From assembly GCA_036874045.1 (NCBI GenBank), contig JAZBRI010000008.1, forward strand, positions 10,493,001 to 10,557,000: 64,000 bases of DNA. The letters are read 5' to 3'. The stretch is from Cymodocea nodosa (taxonomy: Eukaryota; Streptophyta; Magnoliopsida; Alismatales; Cymodoceaceae). The notes beneath the pieces were generated by a model. The model had not been told where the DNA came from, ran no database searches, and saw nothing but the letters and a program-made list of their open reading frames with translations. Position numbers and translations under genes: made by a program. This document shows, in pieces, positions 24,798 to 37,081 of this stretch; position 1 is the stretch's first letter, and the number at the start of each line of letters is the position of its first letter.

Positions 24798-27070
24798 ATG
24801 GTCTCCAAGTTCTACAAGGGTCATGGCAAAGGAAAAGGCAAAAGCAGAGGAGATGAAAAAGGAAAAGAAATAGACCATGATGAAGTTCCACGTGCTTGGT
24901 TTAAGAAAATACTTCAAGTGGACAAAGGGTTAGCAAAAATTTACAATGAATACTTCTTTCCTGAAGGAATACTGAATGAAGTTAGATTAGAACTTCATAA
25001 CACTAATGCAAGTATTAAATACATGGGTATTCGAAGCAAGTTTGATAGGGAATACCAAATGAAATGTGCTGAGATTGCATTTCTCGAACAGTATGCAAAA
25101 TATATGGAAAAAGGTGTAGGTTCATCAACTAAAATTCCTCAAACCCCTTTGAGTGGTACACGACTACATGCATTTGAGGAAGAACATAATCTGCTATTCC
25201 TACTCTTTTGTATTCAAAAGAAGTAGAATCAAATATTGCTATAGATAAAAGAAAAGTTGAAGAACTTCGAAAGGCCGTAGCAATAGAAAGTGCCTTAGAA
25301 GAATTAAAGTAGAAAACTTTTATGGAACAATTTCAAAAGAAAACAACAATACTTGAAGAGGAGAAACAAAAGTGTTATGGAAGAAGAAAAATCAGAAAAA
25401 TTATGTATAAGGTAACAAAGTCTGTTGGAAAAGGAAAATCAGATGAGCATTTATTTCCAAAGGACAATGTATGTCTAGACATTGTTCCTTATAGTGCATC
25501 TGATAAACTCATCAGTTCTGAGCATACTGAAACTAATGAAGATAATGAGACTTTATTTTCTCTTGCTAGAAAACTTAAGAAGAAACCCAAGTCAAATATG
25601 AGCTCAAGTTTTTCTATTAGTTCAAGTCTTGATGATGTAGAAATTGAAAAATCAGAGCATTAGGAAATTGACATAGAACAAGTTATTGCAGATATAATTG
25701 ACAATGTTCAGGCAGTAACTAGTTCACAGGCTGAATTGTTTGGAGTAGCGGATATTGAATAAGTTAAGACTCTAGAAGAGCTAAATGTCAACCAGCCTTC
25801 TTCAGAATCTATAGAAGCAGAGTTTGAGAATTCACAATATGTATCAATGGAGATATCTGTTGAACAAAATGAACAATTACAAATAGATACACTGGTTGTA
25901 GAATTTGTGGAAAAATTGAACTCTGATCATTCTATAGAGACTGAACAAATGAATGTTGAGCATATTGAAGATGTTCCTTACACTATTGAAGCTGAAGAAT
26001 CAAGCTTACCTGAGTAGCTTCAAGAAAATCTTTTAACAAAGGAACAAAATGATATTCATTTTAAAGAAGAGGTTCCTAAAGATGAATTAAACTCTGAATC
26101 AAGGCTTCAGGTATCACCTTCTTTGTGTACAATATTACAAATTCAAGGTAATTCAATTTATTTTAGATTTGAGGAAGCAGTGCAGAAATACAATAATCTG
26201 ATTACATGTCAGATTCTACATGCTCAACCAATAAAATTCAGAAATTTGATTGATATAAGAGATCTATTTGAGTATCAAGGCCTCATTCAATTCTTGCCAG
26301 TTGGAATGAAATGAAAGCAATACAAAGAGCTTATTGCAACTTTTTATAGCAATCTGGTCAAGAATGAAAATATACTGAAAACTCAAATAAATAAACAGGA
26401 GTTCATATTGTCTCCTGAATTAATTTTTGAAGTTTTGGGATTAAAGAATGAAGGTGTTGTTGTTACAAACAAATTTAACATGGTTAGACAACTGGAATGA
26501 GACGTTCAGGCTTTATCACAGATTCCAGGTGTATATACAGAAATGAGACTCATGGAAAATCTGAATGTAGAGGCAAGGTTTATTGTAAATATATTACATG
26601 CCAATTTATTTCAGAGAGTCGGACACAATATGGAAGTTAGCAGAAGTTGTCTATATGCAACTTATGGTCTGCTGAATAGAATTCAAATCAATTGGTTTGA
26701 TGTTTTTGCTTCTCAACTACAGCATATGAGTTCAAAGTTATTTTTTGGTGATGCTATATATAGACTCTTTGCAAGCCAATTAAATTTATCCGACTAGCCC
26801 TCTAAAACTAAAGGCATGAGAGCTTTTAGTCTAAAAGTTTTGCAATGATTCCAACCCTTGCATCAACCTCAACAACAACGACAATAACAACCAACAGAAT
26901 GTATAGAACAAATTTAACCACAACAGCCAAGTTATTCAGTTCAAGTAGAACAGCAACCCTAGATACTTCCTAACCTAGATGATGTACTTAACGACATCAG
27001 AAATGATATTAGGCATCTAGGAGATAAAATATATAATGCAGTAAGTAATATACTTAGGAGGGATAGATAA
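24798..27070 (+). pseudogene. ORF3 of copia-A element A2, PF20167-like
   Basis: Counterpart of 5455-7704. It starts MVSKFYKGHGKGKGKSRG at 24798, has one frameshift near 25186 and about a dozen stops, and ends at 27070. The N-terminal helical part (RAWFKKILQVDKGL), acidic middle and C-terminal PF20167-like part (LIDIRDLFEYQGLIQFL; LNVEARFIVNILHANLFQR; YATYGLLNRIQINW) are all recognisable. Stops compared with A1 are mostly Gln to TAG/TAA (25311, 25663, 26014, 26943) or Trp to TGA/TAG (26312, 26497, 26795). The stop at 26795 is shared with A1. Function unknown. Confidence 0.78.
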
Positions 27071-27630
27071 ATGTTTGTTTGCTTGTATTTGAATACAAAA
27101 TGTAATGTTTGTATTTATTTTTTGATTCATTGAACAATACATTTTTCAGTAAATGGTTCAATTCTTATTTATGTTTACAGAAAGTTTTACTGTAAATATA
27201 TCTCTTGCTTTATATATTGTAACTATCATGTTTTTGATTAATGACAAAAAGGGGGAGAGCTGAGTATTTATGGTCTGTTGGGAGAGTTGTTATAAATTCA
27301 AAAGAAGAAGATGATTATGATATTAATTGCATATATTATAAAGGGAGATGATATTTAAGTGGTTATTATAATCTGACAAATGAAAATGTAATTTGAAAGA
27401 TATTTATATGGTTATTATAATCTAAAAGATACTTATGTAATTATCGACATCTGAAAGTTTTATTTCTAAGAGGTGAATTTTACACAAACAATAGAAATAA
27501 GCTTAAGTGAACTTAACTCAACAAACTTGTTTGTTGAATTAAAAGTTAACCCAACGAAGGTGCTTTGTTGAGTTAAATATATTTCAAAATTGTTATAATA
27601 TGGTTTTGTCATCATCAAAAAGGGGGAGAT
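27071..27630 (+). other. 3' noncoding region of A2 with two polypurine tracts
   Basis: GACAAAAAGGGGGAGAG lies at 27242-27258, and the terminal tract AAAAAGGGGGAGAT at 27617-27630 directly precedes the LTR. AACTCAACAAACTTG and TTTGTTGAGTTA pairs lie at 27513-27575. Homologous to 4963-5454 and 51686-52215. Confidence 0.8.
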
Positions 27631-29266
27631 TGTTGAGTATTTTGTTTTGATGATGTGTGCTGAATGAAAGTAATCATATTTGCTCAATTACTATTGCTTG
27701 TGAAAGGAAAGTAAGTACATCAATTAATATAGAAAAAGTTTACTGATATAAATACTTGTCTATATTGGATCTGAAATTATACTAAGTTAAATAACTAGTC
27801 GTTTCATTGCATTAATTTCTTATTTAACTAAACGTTAAGTTAACGTGTGTTTTTATTGAAAAGTATAATATGTTTTAAAGTTATATCTTTTGTATCATGA
27901 ACAGTGCACGTTTAGACAACTCGTTAAGTTATAGTGTTATTTATATAGAGGTCACGTGAGAACTCGTTAAGTTAGAGGCTTAAAGGTTAAAATAGGTCAT
28001 GTGAGAACTAGTTAAGTTAGTGAGTAAAAGAAGAGATGAACTTGTTAAGTTAGTGTTGTACACGTGGCGAAATTATAAGTTACGAATGTTATATTGTATC
28101 ACGTGAGGTGCACATGTTTAACTCATTAAGTTAACATAACTAAACGCGTTGAGTTGCTATATTGAACACTAAGGCAACACGTTAGGTTAGCGTTTAAACT
28201 TAAGTTGTTATTTTTGCATGTGGTAAAATTCTTATTATAAAAACATTTGTTTATTGTTGAATCGGTGAGTTAAAGTTTTTCAGAGACTTACAACCATAAC
28301 TATCCAAAAAATAAACTATTATCGGTGAGTTAGCATTTAACCTTCTAAAAGAAAGATTAAGCTGGTTCGTTGAGTTATCGTAACACCACGGAAATGGTTC
28401 ATTGAGTTAGCGTAACACCACAGACTTAGTTCATTGAGTTAGCTACAATACTTGTTACGTGAGTTGGCACATGAGGAACTTGTTAAGTTATATATCTACT
28501 TGTTTTACTCATTTAGTTAACATTAAAGTAACGACTTCTTATTACACTTGTTGAAAGATTTTAGATGAGAAAGTTTATTTTGCAGGAAATTTTTCAGAGA
28601 TCCAGGATTGATGATTAAAGAAAATTTGAAATGTAAATGTGGGTTAGAACATGTGTATTTCGATGAAGGAAAAAGAAAAAACATGAAGAAGTGGAAGACT
28701 AATAGTGATTAAACGTGGAGGATATGCATGAAATGAAGATACAATATAAAAGGCATAGAATTCTCATTGATCAGTTATCCCTGCACACCAAACGAAAAAT
28801 CTTTTCAAAGTTCAAAAACACCTCTTCGGGGAAAAGCTCTTAGATGGAAGAAAATTCAGTGAAGCAGAAAAGGTCAGATTTATGTCAATGAAGATTTGAA
28901 GTATCAAAAGAAAGCAAATTCGATAAAGTAGAGAAAGACTAGATATTCATCACTGAAGAATTACTGAAGAAGAAAGAGAAGAAGAAGAAGAAAGATCTCA
29001 AATAGGGAGAAATGTTTTAAATTTTGCAAATTAGTTTTCTTTGTTTGTAGTTATGAAATTGTATAGATGAAACATGGTATCGATATATAATTGCATTTAC
29101 AATTTCTGAGGAGAACTGAATTGTATATTGTAATTGAAACTTTGAATAAAAATGATTTTATGAAAATAGTGTCTTGACTTGTTTTTGAGTTTTAAAGTTT
29201 CAATTATAATCGAAAATGTTGAAAAACACAATTCACCCCCCTCTTGTGTAGCCATACGATCCTACA
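27631..29266 (+). repeat. Copia-A 3' LTR of A2, 1636 bp
   Basis: TGTTGAGTATTTTG to CGATCCTACA, followed by the AGAAA duplication at 29267-29271. A TATA box (ATATAAAAG) lies at 28744-28752. The region 27830-28510 is dense in AACTCGTTAAGTTA, TTGAGTTA and CACGTG. An inserted 90-bp stretch near 28260-28350 (GTTTTTCAGAGACTTAC, ATCGGTGAGTTA) is absent from the other copies. Short open frames inside are incidental. Confidence 0.92.
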
Positions 29267-29271
29267 AGAAA

Positions 29272-29553
29272 GCTCAAGTGAATGGTTGGTTATTGCTTTG
29301 ACCTAAAATCAAGTGTTTGTAAGTGTTGAAACACTTAGTGAAGCCCAAGTGATCCTTGGGGGTGGACTAGTTGAGTTGGTGAACCACCTAAAATTCTCTT
29401 GTGTTTCTTATTTATATTTTTGCTGTGCATATTTTATATATCTGTTTAGTACTTGAGCAAACTATTAATTCAAATTGGTTAATAAAGTCAGAATAAGTTG
29501 ATAACTACACATAGACACCATTCACCCCCCCTCTGGTGAAGCCTTACGGTCCT
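29272..29553 (+). repeat. LTR C, right part, and left GTCCT duplication of E
   Basis: Continuation of LTR C after A2. It runs to CACCATTCACCCCCCCTCTG and GAAGCCTTACG, the usual ending of copia LTRs of this type. Its last five bases GTCCT (29549-29553) are repeated at 46844-46848 and form the target duplication of gypsy element E. Confidence 0.75.
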
Positions 29554-31615
29554 TGTATGGATTTTTAGGCGACACTAGAGAACTTGTTTAGTTCCTCGAC
29601 AACAACACCAGAAAACTTATATTTGTTAACTTGGTTAATTTGTCTTTATGCTTATATCAATAATTTCTTTTAGAAGTAAACAAACAACCTTTCACACAAA
29701 TTAGATATTAATTCCAATTTGTATTTTAACTGCAAGTGCATAGTGTATATTGTATTTGTGTGCAAGTACAAGTCGATCCCACAGAGAATTGAGTAAGAAT
29801 TATGTACTATTCTATTTTTTATATTATACTTAATGTGTTCAATAATCACTTTGTTGAGTTACAGTTAATACAACAGACTAAGTTCGTGGAGTTATGGCTA
29901 ACTCAATGGACTAACCTCGTGGACTTAAATTAACTCCATGAGCCTATCTTTCCAATTTAATACTACTATTTATAGAGGAATTCGACCAACCATTGGGCGG
30001 TTCCACAGATTGTAAATAACATCAATTAAGTTCTTTAATGCTGTTAATATTAGATTTATCATCAAGCAATACTAACATTCAAATATTTTAAACAGTAACC
30101 ATTAAAATCTTTAAGTATTTGGAACGAATCAATTTCAGTAAACTATAATACTATTTTCTATTTTCTGAATCAAATAAACATAAAACATTCATAATACTGA
30201 TAATGATAACTTTAATCATGATACAAAACAAATAATACAACACTTAAATACTAAATATAAACACAGATAAGTTGTTGTTTTTGGTTTTTTTTTTTGAGAT
30301 GTTCATGAAAATGAGCGAAAGGTGAAATGTAAAAATCTCTATCGATAATAAATACTTCTGTCACTACATGCGACGCGATTACACCACTGAAAACTTAATC
30401 ACTTACAATCCTACCTCTTCTGCCTTTAGAATCGTGAGTTTAGAATTGCAAGATGATCTCCTCTTCAGCATACTGGCATCAACCTGAAACCAAGGCTAGA
30501 AGCTTTACGATCTCCTGAAATATGAGTCAATGCTTGGTGAAAATGGCTTCCCTTCCTGCAACGTGATCACTCCTCACAATGGTTGTCAGGCACCATGTTT
30601 GGCTCGAAATTGACCGGACATTAGGAAAGTATCCTCACAGACCTTTGATGGTTGGTGATTATGGTAATGTTGGTGATGTTGGTGATGGTGTGGATGCTTC
30701 AATGAACTTCCGATGCTACCTACAATTAGCGCGGTCCTCCACCTTTACACTCACTACCACACACCGCCAACCACACTTTCTTCATTTTTTCTCCTCTTCT
30801 TTTATATCTCTTCAGTAGCAACTGCTTCTACTTTAGATGATTAGTTGGATTTTCTTCATTTAGATCAACGATGGTGATTTCTTCTCCCTTCCACAAGTGA
30901 ATTTCTGCGTGATACGTGCAATCGTGATTTTCCTTCGAATGTCCTATTTTTGTAACTGCTACAGTGTCATATTAGAAAATAAATGGTCCGTGGAGTTACA
31001 AATAACTCAACGAACTTACTTCATTGATTTAACTATAAAACACGTGCAATAAAGAAATAAGCTGCTAACATAACACGTTACCTTAGTGTGTATTCATGTA
31101 ACTCAACGTGTACAGTTATGCTAACTTAACGAGTTAAACATGTGCATTTCACATGATATACTAAAGCATTTAAATTCAACATGTGCATAATTCTAACTTA
31201 ACAAGTTCAAATATTTTGGACACTTATGAATCTATCTATCCGTTGCCCAAATGCATTTCGAATAGTTAACAGATAATTTACCAAAAATCCACTTAAGTCA
31301 TGCATTATGGTTTCAACACATGTACTTCAAAAAATAATAAAATATTCTTTAAAACATAACTGTCTGGTACATTAAACATAACTCTCCGAAATAACAGAAA
31401 ATTCGGATACTTAAGAATTTCACAGCCTGCAATTTACCGATAGTTCAGAAATGTACTAAATTAACCTTAATTCCCTGAATTTATGTAGATTCTTTCATTA
31501 AAGCATATAACAATGTAATTATAACATAATGGCTTAATTCTCATATGATAAATTAAATATTATGTAATTAACCATCATTTAACCATTAATATTATGCACT
31601 TTTTCATTCTAAACA
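29554..31615 (-). repeat. Left (3') LTR of E, 2062 bp
   Basis: In minus-strand sense it begins TGTTTAGAATG at 31615 and ends CCATACA at 29554. A TATA-like GATATAAAAG lies at 30799-30808 (minus). Motif-rich upstream part: 30985-31260 with TAACTCAACG, AACTTAACGAGTT and CACGTG-like boxes; 31230-31400 with AACTCTCCGAAA. A former primer site copy (minus) lies at 29591-29611 inside the LTR. The open frame at 30579-30818 is incidental. Confidence 0.9.
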
Positions 31616-33507
31616 GTTTCCCCATACTTAAATTTTGCTAGTCCCTTAGCAAACTAAGATCTAACTAGTTGGTCTTTCTAAAGTGCTAGAATTAATTCTT
31701 CACTTAGTTCTTCTTCAGAATACATAATTTAGATTACTATATAGATATTCTGTATTTTTCAATAATCTGCTTTAACTTTGCTTTCTCCTCTTCAACCTAC
31801 AAATATATTTAGAATATATGTAAATTACATACAAAATACATTAGCATCACATAGATGTTAATTATATTATCATTTCTTTTTCTTTTTTTTTCAGCATTTG
31901 TCATCCTAAATTTTCCAATATGATTTCCAGAATAAATTTCAACTACATACAAGTCAAAACACAATCCAATTCAATATGATTAAGACAAGTAGAATAAAGA
32001 ATTGTATCTCAAATAAACAACTTCAAAAGTCTATTCTAAATTCATACTTCAACAATTTTAGATAACAAAGAATATACTCGATTCAAAAGATATCTATATT
32101 TCACAAAACACTTGTATATTTTTAGAACAGTATATGCATATTTGTACTTTAAAAGTTAATTTGATAAGCTTGAATCATACAAGAGCCTTCTAGTATACCC
32201 ATGTATCGAGCTTTCAGTCAACAATGCCAGATCTGATCAGGATCTTAGGTTGCCAGATTTAAAGAGTCTTTTTCTAGGTCAACAATCCTTACATACCTAT
32301 CTACTTAAGTACAAAAGGCTCGTGATCAAACAAGTCAATAAACTCTCAAAGTTTTTTTTTTTTCAAGCAATACTCACAGTATATATATGTATTTCATTAA
32401 TACAAATGCAATAAAACACAAATCTCATATAGTCCTACTTCTATTATTTACTGAAAATATGAATCCATATCAATAAGCTCATACTTTTTTTGTAGTTTAA
32501 TAAGCTCTACACATAAATCATTCTACAAGTTTAATCAATCAAATTAAATGTATCCTTGATCATATGTATTTCATTTAATCCAAAAAGTAACATTTCAGCT
32601 CTTCCAGGATTTCAGATAATTTACTGAGTTTCAGTTAAGCATTTTCTTTTTAAAATCATGAAACTATTAAACTCATAAAATTCAACAAAAACATAAGATA
32701 CTATATCTAGATTTGTATGAATAATAAAATTTGTAGCATCTTATATAATATTATAAATATAACATTCAAGTAGTTACAATTCTTAAAAATTTTATAGTTT
32801 TAATTATCAAATAGTTACAACAAATTCTTGTTCAAAAAATTTTCAATTTCCATAGACAGAACTTTTGCAGTACCATTCTAATTCCTCTAATTAACAAAAT
32901 TACATGGTTGTTACTTTAATTACCTCCCCCCCATACCTACGTTTTGCATTGTCCTCAATGTAAAAGATTTTACAATAAATACAATAATTATAGCAGGCAT
33001 GAATATTGTTTCGTTGACTTGGCATCTAATTCAACGAACTTAGTTGAAATGTAAATTCAAGATAAGTAATCAATTACATACCTTGTCCTTTTGTATCTCC
33101 TTCAATATCTTCCGATTTTTGATTCTAAAAAACTTTTCATTTATACATAAAAGCAACATATAAAACAAAATAACAACTTAACTTGTTAAATCAGTGTCTT
33201 GTGTGGAACCCAGGCTCCTATGCCTTTGGTGGCTCACAAGCAAGCTAGTTGGTTTCCTAGAACAGATACCAACAAACTAGATTGATATTTTGTTTTTCTT
33301 TTTTTTTTATAGAATAAAACTAAAACTAAAATATTTCTTTTCTAAAAAGAAATGCAGAATACACACAACATTAAAAGCACAAAATCATAGTTTAAGAACA
33401 TGATTGAAAAGTAGTAACAAATGGAATAAACATGTTAATCCATGCAAACTTTTTAGGCATAATTCTTCTTACTATTAATTCTGTTTTAATACAATTTGCT
33501 TTCCTTT
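31616..33507 (-). other. 3' noncoding block of E with polypurine tract
   Basis: Polypurine tract TAAGTATGGGGAAAC (minus) at 31616-31630. From about 31.70 to 32.75 kb the sequence is homologous to the pol-ORF3 spacer of copia-A (8.22-9.24 and 23.33-24.37 kb): shared phrases include AAGCTTGAATCATACAAGAG and AGCTTTCAGTCAACAAT. 32.76-33.50 kb is AT-rich noncoding DNA with a TTCGTTGA motif near 33.01 kb. I see no gene in it. Confidence 0.75.
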
Positions 33508-34530
33508 TTAGCTTGTAAACTTGTAGTATGTTATCAATACTAAATATAAGTGTATGGTACCATTAATGAAATGAAATGCAGAAAGGGATCCTCTTCTATT
33601 CCAAGATAATGTAGCTATTTCTATTTCTACATCTATTTCAATATATTCTTCTTCCCACTTCCATTCATTTAGGTCTTTCATAATCCATATTTGAAATTTC
33701 TTCAATTCATCCCACCATCTTATTAGATATAAAGTAAGATCATCATATTCATTATACCACATTCCCAATTGAATTTGATCATATTTTGAAGATGGTGATT
33801 TAGCTATATCACTAGGTATAGGTAATATTTCTATAAAATCATCATAACTATCTATGCTTACTATGTATAAATTAGATCTAAATGCAACTGATATATCTAT
33901 GACTAGATATATATATCCATCAAATATGACATGCATGCTGTTAATTAATGATTTCTGTCCTAGATATATCATAGTATTTTCAGTCCAATATCTATTCAGA
34001 AAATTATACACACTTAAGAATAAATCTTCATCCCAATTTCTAGTTGGTCTCCAATAATATAATTTTTCAGGAATGGTCGAATTTTTATCAGAAAATATTA
34101 AAGCTAACCCACAATTTTCAGTTGGTACTTCATATCTATTAGGCCTTCTTATATTTCATTCTTCTCTTGTGATAGGATTTCTAATCAAAATGTCAGGTAA
34201 CAAAATTGCATACCTTGGTTTGGTTTTGTATATAATTAATCTTTCATCCATCCCCATAATATGATCTATTCCTTCTAATGTATTGGGTGGAATTCTAGTA
34301 GTTTTTTCTATATTCAAATATTCATAGCAAATTGAACTATGATTAAATGACTTCCATAAAAATCCATCTCTAATCTTAGTCATTTTTGTAGCTTGTAGTC
34401 CATGAAAATATTTTTCTCTGACACGGTTTTTGATTTCCTTTGATATACAACACAATATGCATAGATCTTTAGCTGACAAGGTACTCAGTACTTCCCTTAG
34501 TGCATCTAGTGGTAATTTCATCAATTCCAT
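33508..34530 (-). pseudogene. F-box protein gene carried inside element E, one stop codon
   Basis: A 341-codon frame from ATG 34530 to the stop at 33508, broken once at 34156-34158. The N-terminus MELMKLPLDALREVLSTLSA and LCILCCISKEIKNRV is a typical plant F-box (LP...L..IL..L....L..C..V.K..), which would bind SKP1 in an SCF ubiquitin ligase. The C-terminal 280 residues look like the beta-rich associated region of plant F-box proteins (LLPDILIRNPITREE, LVIDISVAFRSNLYIVS, IQLGMWYNEYDD), without clear Kelch or LRR units. No intron is needed. It is in element sense between gag and the 3' noncoding block. Likely a captured host gene; the parent is unknown. Alternatively a host gene overrun by elements, but the target duplications enclose it. 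Confidence 0.75.
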
Positions 34531-34746
34531 TTGTTGTGATTCTGTATAACATAAACAATAATTAATAGAGACAAAATTAACATAGCTACTTCACACCCTC
34601 GTGGAGTTAGGTCATAACTCAATGGACTAAGTTCGTTGAGTTAAGTAATAACTCTACGATACTACTAACTATAATTAAACTTACATTTTTTCTTTTTATA
34701 TTTTTCTACTTACTATATTATACATAGTTACTTCAGTTATACTGTT
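34531..34746 (-). other. Gap between displaced gag and F-box ORF
   Basis: Noncoding, with a motif cluster at 34600-34665: CTCGTGGAGTTA, TAACTCAATGGAC, AGTTCGTTGAGTTAAG, TAACTCTACG. No clear TATA box. It could separate two transcripts or hold an intergenic element of an ancestral two-gene unit. Confidence 0.4.
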
Positions 34747-36099
34747 TCATTTAGCTACCCTCCTAGAGGAGGTATCAATTTCATTAATAGTTATGTTGAT
34801 AGGATTAGGTATTGTTTGCATTGGCAATCCTCTAGTAGGTCTAACTTCCATTGATTCTTTCTGTCTAGGGGGTATATTTCTATTTATATTTTGATTTTGA
34901 ATTGCAGCATTTCCAAATACAAGATCTAGACGATTGTTTAATTGTTGGATTATCTTTTCTAATTTCTCTATTCTAGATCCTTGTTCAATTAAAGCTTCAT
35001 AACTTATATTTTTGTCATTTATATTTTCTCCTCCCTAGAAATTGTTGTTTCTCCAAGATAAATTTGAGTGATACCTCCAATTAGGGTTATAAGAATTTTC
35101 AAAGTTATCTTTCTGGTTTCTACCATAAATAATATCTAAATCATTAACGTTTGCATTCTTTTCTGCTAGCTTTTGATTTAATGATAACTCTTCTATTTTC
35201 TTTGTTAATTTAGTTAATTTAACTTCAAGTATAGTGCTTGAATCTATTTCATGCATTCCCCTTGGCAATATTCTTTTATCTGTAATAGCTTTAGCTAAGT
35301 TTTCCCACTATGTAGTTCTTTTTGCAAAGTTTTCTAAATATGCCCATGCTTCTTCACTATATAGTTTTAAAAATTCATTTTGACAAGTAGATTCTAATAA
35401 AGATTTTGTTGAAACATCTATGCCTTCATAAATTATAATACCTATTAACTGTGTTTTACTCATTGCATGATGTGGACATTGAGTCAGTAAATCTTTAAAT
35501 CTTTCAAAATATTTCTAGAATGATTCTCCCTATTTTTGGCTACACATTAATATTTCCTTCTTCCTTTTAATCGTTTGATGTGTTGGATAATATTTTTCTA
35601 GAAAAACAGAGCAAAATTCAGTCCATGTAGAAATTGAATCAGGCGACAGAGTATATAACCATCTCTTAGCTGTGTCTTTTAAAACAAAAGGGATATATCT
35701 AAGTTTAATAGCATCAATACTCATGTTCGGCATTTTCATCATTTGACAAACTTTGTTAAATTCTCTAAGGAAATAATAGGCATCCTCTCTTTCTAATCCA
35801 TGAAAATGTGGCAATTGACTAATATAATTAGATTTCAGTTCAAACCTATCTCCCTCAAAGTTTGGCAATCGAATACATGAAGGTTCATCAACTAATTCAA
35901 GATATAGAATTTCCCCTAATGGTTTCTCTGTTGGAGCAGCCATATCTTCATTCTCTTTTAAAGAAAGGTTAGCTACACCCCTAAGGATTTCATTAAAGTC
36001 TAATTCAGAAAATATTTTAGTACGTCTCTGTGTTGAATAATCCTATGTAGGTGTTCTTACTAATCGTTTAGTGCTAGGAGAATGAATCCATGTGCTCAT
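34747..36099 (-). pseudogene. gag: Displaced gag N-terminal part of gypsy E
   Basis: One frame of 451 codons with about five stops, all TAG. It opens MSTWIHSPSTKRLVRTPT; the gag fold follows (IRLPNFEGDRFELKSNYI, FHGLEREDAYYFLREF, YIPFVLKDTAKRWLYTL, WTEFCSVFLEKYYP, YFERFKDLLTQCPHH). A helical KLTKKIEELSLNQKL region and the Athila gag signature YNPNWRYHSNLSW (35.05-35.1 kb) come next. The CCHC zinc knuckle normally expected between these is missing; one is found instead at 44.6 kb before protease. A possible 5' splice site GGTATGT lies upstream at about 36145. The position is after integrase and aORF, contrary to the usual gag-pol order. Confidence 0.8.
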
Positions 36100-37081
36100 A
36101 AACTCTTAACATAAAGTAAAATAGCAGAAGATTAATTACATACCAATCTGAAGCTTTATATTCAATAAATAGTTGTTGACGGATGAAGTTGAATCAGCTG
36201 CTTCTCCTTCCAGTTCCCCAACAAATTTCCTTTTTCTTCCCCTAGTGCTGGTAACTCATAAATAACATTCTGTTCTATATTTATAATGCACGTCCATAAA
36301 GCAAATGAATCTCGTTGCAAGAACATGTCTTGTAACGTGTAGTGTGGTTCCTATTTTTATGGGTACGTGTGCCACTTCTAATTTCAAATTTTAGTTACCA
36401 CTAAACCCACGAATTTTCGTTCGTGGCTAAAAGAATAACCATTTAGCTTAATTCACGAACTAACCTCATTGAGTTATAGTTAACTCAATAGACTAGCTTC
36501 AGTTACTGTTGCTAACTCCATGAACTAACTTCGTTGAGTTATAAATAACTCAACGGAGTGACCTTATATTATATTATTGACCTCGTGGAGTTAAGGTTAA
36601 CTCAACGAACTTACTTCGTTGAGTTAACACTTAGCAACTTCTAAAAACTTACTTCTCATATTAACTTATATATTTTTCTCTCCTGCATTCTATTAACTTA
36701 AATAAAGTTAAATACATGTCATTAATGAAGTGTTCTAATTTAAAACTCATTTGAATCTAAACATTATATAAATATTTAACTTACAGTTCATTACATGTTA
36801 TGCAAAATTTATATTTTACTTTGCAACATGCAGATATTTTCAAGCATTAACCAGTTATCTTGCATTTAATCCTGTTATTCAGAAAATTGTATATATTTTA
36901 AACAATCTTGCATCTTGTTCAAACAATTATATAATATTCAAGATAATTCATCCATTACATCATTCTCAAACATAAATGTAAACACATCTGAAAAACATAC
37001 ATTCATTTATATAGATAGTTTACATTGCAATCAATCAGATATTTTTCATGCAAATATATACAAGTAGACGAACAATACAAT
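36100..37081 (-). other. Noncoding region of E between aORF and displaced gag
   Basis: 36.45-37.08 kb is homologous to 1-487 and 48.46-49.15 kb and is rich in TAACTCAAYG/CRTTGAGTTA pairs (36460-36640). 36.10-36.42 kb is not found elsewhere in the window; on the minus strand it has an ATAAATATAG box near 36260-36285, which may be a promoter for gag. No coding frame. Confidence 0.55.

Larger units (their letters stand above)
17907..29266 (+). mobile_element. Copia-A element A2 (Sirevirus-like), 11.36 kb, complete ends
   Basis: Bounded by AGAAA duplications. Order: truncated 5' LTR (17907-18263), a foreign DUF4283-type fragment (18264-18546), gag, pol, spacer, ORF3, polypurine tracts, 3' LTR. 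It sits inside LTR C. By eye the retained 5' LTR differs from the 3' LTR at about 18 of 350 positions, so the insertion is not recent. The primer site and gag start are missing, so it could not move again by itself. Confidence 0.9.

Noticed and set aside
33854-34264. Two plus-strand open frames of 63-67 codons
   Set aside because: Antisense to the F-box frame and without recognisable motifs.
33508-34530. F-box ORF as a resident host gene between elements
   Set aside because: It lies within the GTCCT-bounded element in sense orientation and shares the flanking noncoding block; kept as a lesser alternative.
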